Of a stretch of DNA of 64,000 nt, positions 56,114 to 64,000 are shown in pieces. How positions within the stretch are numbered: position 1 is the stretch's first letter; every line of letters starts with the position of its first letter. Made by a program: the position numbers and the translations under genes. This stretch comes from Ilex aquifolium (lineage: Eukaryota > Streptophyta > Magnoliopsida > Aquifoliales > Aquifoliaceae): the NCBI GenBank assembly GCA_951799425.1, contig OX637399.1:20682001-20746000 (forward strand). Reading direction: 5' to 3'. Under the pieces are notes generated by a model, which did no database searches, had not been told where the DNA came from, and saw nothing but the letters and a program-made list of their open reading frames with translations.

Positions 56114-57046
56114 CCCTTAGCCAAATTGGGTTATACTTGGTGAAGTAAACCCTTAGTGCAAAGTTGGCTTCCTAAAGACTTGGATGTTTACTTGGTTGAG
56201 TAATAAAGTGGTTCGGTAAAGGCTCAAGTGGCATGCAATGACTATGTCCCTAGCTCAAGTTATTATGACTCCTCAAATCAGAGTATGTCCGTTGTTGTCA
56301 TTGGGTTTTTGCTTAGTAATGCTCGACTTGAGGGGCATTGCTTGCTTGAAAGACCAAGCCATGAGATGGGCATGGCTTGGCACGAAGGCAAGGCTAATCA
56401 GGTGATGTGGGCTCGCAAGAAAGGCGCATGCACAACATGTGAGGCGGTTCTGAACGGTTGAGGCATGTGCCTTGCAGATGGTGGCATTTATATACGGTTG
56501 TTGGCATGTGCATGGCATGCAGGTTGGTTTTGTGCAAAAATACTGGCATGTGCACAACATGAGGAATTGCTGGCATTTGCACACATCATGCACAACAGTT
56601 ATGGGCAATTACTGGCTGGGTTAGCTAGCAGTTACAACTGTCCTCTGCCATGACTAGCACATTGTGGGAGTGGCAGAAGGTTTCAGCCATGATCAATAGG
56701 GTCTTGGGGGTGAATCTAATGAATGCTTGCATGGCCTAGGCGGTTGAGCTTTTAACTGCCACTTTGTATGCTATATATAAGTATGCTAGGTTCTGCTGTG
56801 CAACCAAGAGAGTTGTGCACATTTTGTAAGTAGACCCCTAGCCAAGTTTCCTTTAGGCTTGCTGAGAAGTAAAAGGTTTGACCAATTGCCCTGTAAAGCT
56901 TATGTGTTGCTATGAGTTTGTTTGCTAGTCCATATTCTATTCGTGTGTGAATTTTTGTGAGATTTGTGTGCATTGGTTGAAACTGAATTTCGGATCTCAA
57001 TGCCATCACGAGATAGAATTTGAGTGAAAATTTGACCACTGTGACA
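56108..57046 (+). repeat. Unidentified LTR-like block
   Basis: TGTAAACCCTTAGCC...CCACTGTGACA, with a TATA box TATATATAA at 56772-56780 and, 180-360 bp before it, repeated GGCATGTGC / GCATGC words (56424, 56461, 56503, 56544, 56571). LTR-like by ends and layout; no partner copy and no target duplication seen. It starts at the exact point where the 47-bp internal remnant stops (shared TGTAAA). Confidence 0.42.
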
Positions 57047-58619
57047 GCTAGCTTAGTGTATCATAATCCAAGTCCTTGGAATAGTCGGCCTTTTTTTACA
57101 TTGATCAGGATGTGTCAAGATGGTATGTTGAAATCTTAGAAGAAATTCCCTCTTTTTCAACATAGTAATACTGCATTAAAGCCTTCCTCAGTACATGTGT
57201 CCATGAATCCGTGCTATTTCTCATTGAAGAATTTCAAGCTATATATGTTAAAAAAAATTCGATAGAAGGCATGCATACATACAATCCTATTTTTCATTCT
57301 CCTATTTTTAATTCTTACACAATACTAGAGTATGTGGAAAGTGCGAGCAGGGGTTTGTCTTCAAGGATCAAGAGGTAGAAGGAACGTTGTCAATACCATT
57401 CTGATGAAAACTCTTCTTCTTGCATCGCAAAGCTTTATTTATATATGCCATGTAAGACTCATATTGCTAATTGTGCAAGGGGATTACTTTAATTTTTCAA
57501 TCTCTTGTTAAAGCTAAAAGTATACGATCACCTTTTGGGAAAACCTCAAGTTATGTTAGCTATTAGGAGAATGATTTCAATTATTTTCCTTACTTCGCCA
57601 ATATTAGTTTGTGTTACTTTTTCGGTCTGTAAATGTTAATCTAATTTCTCTTCTCAAAAGGCTGAAGAGAAATATTTATGAGATTGTCCTTTTTTATGTT
57701 GTTAGTTATCTCCATTTTTAAAGTTACAAGGGAAATTATTTTCTGGATATCTTAGCAGATGATTGACCAAGATAACAAGAATAAATTTTCAATAGAAAAC
57801 ACCAAAACTATAATTTAAAAATAATTCATGTGCATTGCACGTGTGCAACAATTACTTAAAAATCGGGTTGAATTTGAATAAGCAAATTTGGGTTTGTAAA
57901 TCGGGTTGCCTTATATAAAAATAAAGTTTGCCATAAACACTAACCAAAAACATTAACTCAACCAAAACCAAACAAGCAACAACTTCAACATTAGTTAACA
58001 TAATTAATCCACATGAGCTGCAAGAATTGAACCAAAACACTATTTAACATAATCAATCCACAAGTTCAACGTTGTTAAAGTAATTAGTCCACAACATAGG
58101 AACCAGCCAATACAATGTCTTTGATTATATTAGTAGTTCAAACTAACCACTGAGATCTTCGTCTTCTACAAATATGGCAGATGGAGAGAGACGGATGGAA
58201 AAAGGTGGATAGACGAACAATGGAGGTCTTTTACTTGAGATCTTCTCCAGGTCTATCAAGTTCTTATCCAAAGTCTAGATCTATGGAAGTCTTCTCTAGA
58301 GTCCAGATCTATTGAGGTCCAGCAGATGGAGAGAAGGGGAGAAGAGATGGAGACAGGTAGAAAGGAGACGGTGGAAATGGCAAAGAGGCGAAGAAGGAGA
58401 ATAGATGGGAAGAGTGGAAGACAAAAGAAGAGAGGCGGAGGTTTGATACTATTTAAAAAATCCTAGTCTCTCTCCTTATAATATATTACTAGTTATTGCC
58501 CGTGCTTGAAGGCATAGAATAATAAAAAAAAATGGTTAATAATAAATATATTTGTATTCACATCCAAAATCAAATCCAAAACATAGAGGAGAAAGAAAGG
58601 AATTTAAGCATCGATAGTA
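57047..58619. other. Intergenic AT-rich DNA
   Basis: No supported gene. 58140-58445 is purine-rich. The words CATGTGCATTGCACGTG (near 57829) and TTATTGCCCGTGC (near 58494) resemble the edges of plant noncoding transposons, but no matching ends could be paired. Confidence 0.45.
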
Positions 58620-59610
58620 GTGGAGCTAAGCGGTGGTAGTAATGGTGGTGGTGACAGTCAGGGGTGACAATGGTAATGGTGGTGGTGGATTTTGAGTGAC
58701 GATTGTGGTAGTGACAGCCAATGGTGACGGTGGTGGTGGTGGTGGTGGTGGTGGTGATGGTAGTGGTGGGCGATGGTGATGGTGATTGGCAGTGGTGGTG
58801 GTAGGGCGACAACGGTGGTGGTGGCGGTGGTAGGTTGTGGTGGTGGGCGGTGACAATGGTGGTGGCGAGCAACAACAGGTGTTTTTGGGGGACAGCGTAA
58901 TGGGTGGTGGCGAATGGCAACGGTGGTGGTGGTGGTAGTGGTAGGTGTGGTGGGGGTGCGTGACAATGGATGGCAGCAGTGGGGGGCGATGACGGGTGGT
59001 GGTGGTTAGTTGTAGTAAGGGTGGTGGTTAGTGGTAGCAGGTGTGGTGGGGGTGGGTGACTGGCTAGCGACGATGGTGGGTGACGACAGATGGTGGTGGG
59101 TTGTGGTAGTGGGTGGCGGTGGGTGGTGGTAGTGGGTGATAACAGTGGTAGTGAGATGATGGTGGGTGGTGGTGATGGAAGACGGTGGTATCAATCGGTA
59201 GTTGGTGGCGATGGTGGTGGCAGTGGTGATGGTCGTGGGGGTGGGGGTAGTGGTGTGGTAGTAGGGGTGGTGGTGGGGCGGTGGGGGTGGTGGTGGTAGG
59301 GTGGCTGCAATGGTGGTGGTGGTGGTGGTGGTGGTGATGGTGGTAGTGGGGATGGTGGTGATAGGGTGGTGGTGGTTGTTGTTGTGGCAGAAGTGGTGGT
59401 TGGGTGGTGACGACGACAACGGTGGTGGTGGTGGTGGGGGTGGTGGTAGTGGTGATGGGGGTAGTGGGTGTGGTGGGGTGGCGGCGGCAGTGATGGTGGT
59501 GATTGTTGTGACAGAGGTGGTGGTGGGTTGGAGGTAGTGGTGATGGTGGTGGGGTGATTGGGGGTAGCGGGTAGGGGTGGTGGTGGTGGTGGTGGGGCGG
59601 TTCCAAGCAC
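58620..59610. repeat. About 1-kb GGT/GTGGTG array
   Basis: Almost uninterrupted imperfect GGTGGTGGT with GAT, AGT, GGG and GACGAC variants, all G on the plus strand. Long minus-strand His/Thr/Pro frames are produced by the repeat and are not genes. Confidence 0.92.
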
Positions 59611-60604
59611 TACCTTTTTTTTTAAAGTAAAAAGTTATAAGCTTTAGAAACATTTTTAAAAAGTCACCCAAAATAAACCCTTATGAATCTCTTTTTCCTA
59701 TTAAATTTGAGGCATTAATATTAGCCGTCGGATTAATTTTAATGTAAAATTTAAAAAGATCTTAAACGCGAAAAACAAAAGTCATTTTGTTTATCTTTTG
59801 AGATTTGAATTGTATTGTACTTTATTATATATATGGAGTTGAGCCCGAGTTCATTATTTCTGGCTGTGTTTGAGTTGAACCCGTAAATCTGAGGCCTCAA
59901 CTCAAGTACGGCCAAATTCAATATGGATTGAAGTTTTTTGACCCAAGTCCAACCTAAATTTTAAGGGGCATAAAGGGGTCGGTACCTCTATAGGGATTTA
60001 ATAGGGTAAAAGTTCTCTTTTTAAAATTATTTAGATAAAAGTCCAGCTAACAACAAAAAGACAAAACACCTTCAAGATGTGGAAGACAAAGAGTCCTTCT
60101 AATTTTGGTAACAAAAAAGTAACACCTACTTGTTTAACATCAATTATCAAGAATCCATTAATGTCAGAAATCAAGAAGTCATTAATGTCGAAAATCTTAA
60201 TTTTTTTGAATTTAACAAATTTGGGGATCTCAATCCATATCTCCTATATATTTCATATCTTCCCAACATTCAAATTTGTGAATTCAATGAATTTTATTTT
60301 ATTTTTATGATTGTATTAGTCCTAATGTCACGAATTGAAGTCCTTCTTTGCTGTCACTCTTTGTTTGTCACTCTTTGCTATCATTCTTTATTTGTCACTC
60401 TTTTGTTTGAAATGTTATACAAGATTGCAACACTAGAATGTTACTTTGTTGTTACTCTTTTTGAAAATTGTGATGTACAAAATGTCACTATATGCAACCA
60501 TTTTTTTGATGGCACTCTGTGGTATCTCTCTTTGATGCCACTTTTTGATGTTTGATGTTACACTCATTTTGGACTGTGTTATTTATGGTGTAAAAATAGG
60601 GAGA
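59611..60604. other. Intergenic AT-rich DNA
   Basis: No supported gene. 60345-60550 has loose repeats of TTTGTCACTCTTTG-like words. Confidence 0.5.
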
Positions 60605-60878
60605 GTGAGAAAGAGAGAGAGTGAGAGATAATAATGAAAATATTAATTTTATTTAAATTTTAAACGATAGATAAAGTCCAAGAAATATTGAAAATTTTAA
60701 ATCTAATATTTAGATATTTAAAAACATATAAATTAGGAAGAGAGAGAGAGAGAGAGAGAGAAAGTAGAAAATAGAAGAGAGAGCGAGAGATGATAATGAA
60801 CCAATTAGATATGCAGTATTAATGGAAGATGATCAAAGAATATTGAAAGTGTCAAATCTAATATTTAGATATTTGAAA
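60605..60878. repeat. Imperfect direct duplication
   Basis: AGAGAGTGAGAGATAATAATGA...AATCTAATATTTAGATATTTAAAA (60613-60724) recurs as AGAGAGCGAGAGATGATAATGA...AATCTAATATTTAGATATTTGAAA (about 60777-60878), separated by a (GA)n run. Confidence 0.65.
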
Positions 60879-61050
60879 GAGCAATGTTATATATCCCAAA
60901 TTTGTATCCCAAATGTGCATCACAAATCAATAAGGATGGTTGGATCAGTGGGTCTCAATTAAAAAAGTTGATGGGACCCACTCATTCAATAGTTCCCATT
61001 TATTTGGGATGCACATTTGTGATACAAATTTAGGATATAAAACATTACTC
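60879..61050. mobile_element. Foldback MITE with 9-bp target duplication (Mutator-like)
   Basis: 172 bp. Inverted ends of about 50 bp with few mismatches (GAGCAATGTTATATATCCC... and ...GGATATAAAACATTACTC). Flanked by TATTTGAAA on both sides (60870-60878 and 61051-61059). Long inverted ends with a 9-bp duplication are the mark of Mutator-like elements. Confidence 0.87.
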
Positions 61051-61690
61051 TATTTGAAAACACTGAAACTAGTAATGGTAGGCCGTATTTATGGTTGGAG
61101 TAATTAGGTAATACAAAAAAAAAAAAAATTAAATGTGTACTTAATGACAATTATTTGATGAAAAATAGGACTTAATAGAGTATAAGTTTGACTGTAGTAT
61201 TTAAAACCAAATAAATTCTAAAAAAGATACCCACAACCAAATATCCAAAATTTTAAAACCTCAATCCAAGATCTGTTTTTTATTTTTTTGAGTTAGACTC
61301 AGGTTGACTCACCAAAGTTTCACCCCTACAAAAAACACATACAATGATTAAAAAATATAGTGCGTAGAAGTAAATTACTATTCGAAATTGCTCTGGACAT
61401 TCATTTTTTGAAAATTAATTTTGTTGCATTAATAAATTTTAATTCTTATTTTTATATTGTTAAATGATAACATACCTAATTATATTTTGGTCTACACTCG
61501 TATCTATATTATTATATATACTATAAAATTTTGGAGTCTCATCTAATATGTCGGCCTAGACCTGATTTGTGTTGGCTCGCCCTCGGGTGTGCTATCTCTT
61601 TTGTTCCATCAATGTGTTCTTAGAGTGCTCATGACTACAGTAAGTGATATGTTTATTATTTGGGCAAATTAAATTTTTTATTATTTTAAT
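61051..61690. other. Intergenic AT-rich DNA
   Basis: Nothing recognisable apart from short A/T runs. Confidence 0.5.
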
Positions 61691-62975
61691 GGTCCGTTTG
61701 GTAGAGTGAATGAAAAATTAAAAAGATAAAAAATGGGAGTGATACACTTTCTATTCTTCAAGTAAGGAATCTTTATTTCCCTCATTTGTGTTTGGTAAGA
61801 GATATATAAAGTATGAATGATTAATTTTTTGTGTTTGGTAAGATGAAAAAAATATTTTTTTTTTATTTTTTTAGAAAGTATAAATACATATTTTACCATT
61901 ATATATATATATGAAATTAATATATACATAATATATAATTGACACATACGATATATGTACATATCAAATGATATATAGACAAATAACATATATTTTTATA
62001 TACATAATTAACCTTTTATCCACATTTCCTCCCAAATTTGGAATGATTGATTTTGATGAGTTGAAAGGAAAGCTCATTTATCCACTTTTTCATCTTTCAC
62101 ATTTTTCTTCCTTACCAAACATGATGTTTTATATATCCTTCTAATTTTTTATCCTTCTATTTTTCTATCATACCTGATAATGATAGATTTCGGCTTGGGC
62201 CGCCAATCCAAAGCCTAGAACACCCAATGGGCCCCCTAGTTACATGGCAGCCCAAACGGTCCATCCGCAGCCTGTCTACCCTGCCATAGGAATGGGCCGC
62301 AACCCAAGGAAGGGAGTCCAACGACGTCCAGATCGATATATGTCTGCTCAGCCATATCAAGCTCGGTAGAGATCAGCCCAAGAACAATGAGCTCGGTATT
62401 CGTTAGATTCAGAGCATCTCCCGTCACGCCACATGCCCATGGGACAGGGGGACAACCTCTGGAACCCCTAACGAACACGCACTCCCTAATAAAGGGAATA
62501 TTTATACATATACCATTTTAAGGATCGTGGGCGCAACTTGTGTCAGGGTGGCAGGCAACACTATAGGACAAAGGAAGAGGGGACCACATAATCAGCCAAA
62601 GAAATGCACGAATCACAGAAAACCCTAGAGGACCACATTTATAAATAGAATACAGATGCACTGTATAAGGGGGGTACTAGAAAAATTGTATTCAAAATTT
62701 ATTGCATGCAAAGGCTCAAAGCCCAAAAAAAAAAAATACACTGTAATCTTCTTCTTCAAGTAATACAAACCACAATGAGAAAGAGTCTCCATTACAGTGG
62801 ATGTAGCCTTAGTCTTTCGATTAAGGTGAACCACTTATATCTTGTTTTTAGTCCAACATCGTCTCTTATTTCCTTATTAACCTAAATTTTCACACTACTC
62901 CCCACTGGGCCTTACATAGTCACTGATCTGCACTTGAGCATAGTAATTTCGAGTTCCATCAATACCAAATAAAGC
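61691..62975. mobile_element. MITE-like element of the 27855 family, split by a solo LTR
   Basis: Starts GGTCCGTTTGGTAGAGTG, follows the 27855-28377 copy through its ATATGAT-rich centre and ...TTTTCTATCATACC (62174), and resumes after the LTR as ATACCAAATAAAGC (62962-62975), matching the inverted end of the family. Confidence 0.72.
62175..62961 (+). repeat. Solo LTR inside the MITE
   Basis: 787 bp, TGATAATGATAG...GAGTTCCATCA, flanked by a perfect 5-bp duplication ATACC (62170-62174 and 62962-62966). TATA-like TTTATAAATA near 62638. No internal region. Lineage not determined; the strand is inferred from the TATA box. Confidence 0.82.
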
Positions 62976-63291
62976 ACAAGTGATAATTTGTTAGTTTTTG
63001 AAATTACCCAATATGCGATTTTTTTTCACTTAAGAGTATTAACAGAGATGGTACAATTACCCACACGAAAAACAGGAAAACAGGAAAACAAAGATTATCC
63101 TTCCTTGGGTAACCTCTCTCCCTCTGGTATTTATTTATTTCTTCCATAATCATACAAAGTACAAACAGAGAGCCAGTTGGACCTCTGTCTCACACAATTC
63201 TGTCACTGAACAAAGAAAAAAACCAGCTCACAACGATTGGCAATGTTAGAACACCGTCGATGCAAGCACGAGTGGACAATGGATTTTCATG
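62976..63291. other. 3' flank of UGT-3
   Basis: No gene; should include the 3' UTR of UGT-3. Confidence 0.5.
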
Positions 63292-64000
63292 TCAAATGGA
63301 AAGTCCATTTCTCTTCCTCATTAGGTCCTTCACATTCTTGATGAACTGTTTAAAGTTTTTCTCGGATGATCCATCAGTGGCCAATGCATTCTCTAGTGCC
63401 TTTTTCACTCTGTTCATCTCCTTCCTTAGCTCGTCTGACTTAGTTCCACTCATCAGAAGATTAATTTTCTCTCCAACTTCCCCCCTTGTGATTGATTTCT
63501 CACCGTGTAAATTGATTCCAATCTTCCAATCATTGACCACTAATTTTGTATTCGTAATTTGATCGTAAACAAAAGGAAAACATATTAATGGAACACCGAA
63601 CCACATACTTTCAAATAACGAATTCCACCCACAATGAGTTAAAAACCCTCCAACTGCGGAATTTGAGAGCACCTCAATCTGGTTGCACCATGGCACTATC
63701 ATACCTCGATCTTTGATTGAATCTTCAAATCCGACAGGCAAGATATTAGTACCATCCGAACTTATAGCGTCAGGTCGAAGCACCCAAATAAAATTCGCTT
63801 CACTAAGCAAAAGGCCATGGGCTATCTCCGCCATATCATGTTCACTAATCCGTACCACGCTACCAAATGAAACATATAAAACTGACCCATGAGGCTTGGT
63901 ATTAAGCCACTGGGTGCAGTCTGACTCGGCCCTCAGGCTCGTACCCACAGTGCTTTTGGTGAAGCGAGGAGGGAAAATGGGCCCAATTGCATAGATGGGC
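63292..64000 (-). CDS. UGT-3: UDP-glycosyltransferase, UGT86A-like, C-terminal part
   Basis: The frame runs in from the right edge: PIYAIGPIFPPRFTKST, corresponding to AVGPIFPTGFTKS of UGT-1 and AIGPIFPAGFTKS of UGT-2. About 235 residues are visible. The PSPG box is complete: WCNQIEVLSNSAVGGF, HCGWNS, ending FVYDQ, with Gln at the last position. As in UGT-1, the usual His before the GGF is Asn. TSLRAESD replaces TSLWSESD of the other two. It ends MRKRNGLSI. No stop inside the visible part. Exon 1 and the intron are beyond the window. Same orientation as UGT-1 and UGT-2, so part of the same array. Confidence 0.88.
   Translation of the reverse strand, partial: PIYAIGPIFPPRFTKSTVGTSLRAESDCTQWLNTKPHGSVLYVSFGSVVRISEHDMAEIAHGLLLSEANFIWVLRPDAISSDGTNILPVGFEDSIKDRGMIVPWCNQIEVLSNSAVGGFLTHCGWNSLFESMWFGVPLICFPFVYDQITNTKLVVNDWKIGINLHGEKSITRGEVGEKINLLMSGTKSDELRKEMNRVKKALENALATDGSSEKNFKQFIKNVKDLMRKRNGLSI

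Noticed and set aside
57820-58510. Segment between CATGTGCATTGCACGTG and TTATTGCCCGTGC as a DNA transposon or Helitron
   Set aside because: The edge words are suggestive, but no inverted ends, duplication or Helitron TC...CTRR hairpin could be matched.
58570-59671. Long minus-strand frames rich in His, Thr and Pro (up to 221 codons)
   Set aside because: Pure translation of the GGT array in three frames; no start context, domain or codon bias.
60077-60555. Overlapping plus-strand frames of 77 and 141 codons
   Set aside because: Phe/Ile/Asn-rich low-complexity translation of AT-rich DNA and TTTGTCACTC repeats.
1-64000. Endogenous pararetrovirus sequences
   Set aside because: All RT and integrase regions match Ty3/gypsy LTR elements with integrase and LTRs; no movement-protein or pararetroviral coat motif was seen.

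Overview
This is nuclear DNA of a flowering plant, most likely a eudicot. Single-intron UDP-glycosyltransferases of the UGT86A type, nested Ty3/gypsy retrotransposons (Tat, Tekay-like, a second chromovirus and Athila-like lineages), a CACTA transposon and several MITEs all point that way. No bacterial operon, CRISPR array, rRNA or tRNA gene was seen.

The host genes are three UGT86A-like genes on the minus strand: UGT-1 (6287-8162) and UGT-2 (28905-31925), both complete by eye with two exons and 487 codons, and UGT-3 (63292 to beyond 64000), whose 5' part lies outside the window. They look like a local tandem array pushed apart by transposons. UGT-1 and UGT-2 are now about 21 kb apart, of which 15.6 kb is one retrotransposon.

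Layout. 1-5078: 3' part of a Tat-lineage element (Tat-A) with integrase, an antisense multi-exon gene and the 3' LTR. 5079-8395: intergenic DNA with a SINE-like piece, then UGT-1. 8396-24043: a complete Tat-lineage insertion (Tat-B) with a perfect 5-bp target duplication, carrying a truncated CACTA element and a truncated Tekay-type LTR. 24049-28904: a truncated minus-strand retroelement, a G-rich minisatellite and a MITE. 28905-31925: UGT-2, with a MITE in its intron. 32922-48689: a LINE tail, then a chromovirus whose gag is split by an Athila-like LTR and a decayed Tekay-like element that itself holds a solo LTR. 48690-56113: a recent gag-only LTR element with nearly identical 1.9-kb LTRs. 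56108-57046: an unidentified LTR-like block. 57047-63291: AT-rich DNA with a 1-kb GGT array, a foldback MITE with a 9-bp target duplication, and a MITE carrying a solo LTR. 63292-64000: UGT-3.

The most unusual pattern is shared by several otherwise different LTR sequences. Each has a cluster of short perfect or near-perfect palindromes (GGTACCGGTACC, ACCTTCCGGAAGGT or CGTTCGAACG cores) in pairs 17-22 bp apart, and the pairs recur about every 51-53 bp. The palindrome differs between families while the spacing is nearly kept. The antisense gene of Tat-A has its own palindrome array directly upstream of a TATA-like box. All homology calls were made by eye from translated and nucleotide patterns; no database search was run.
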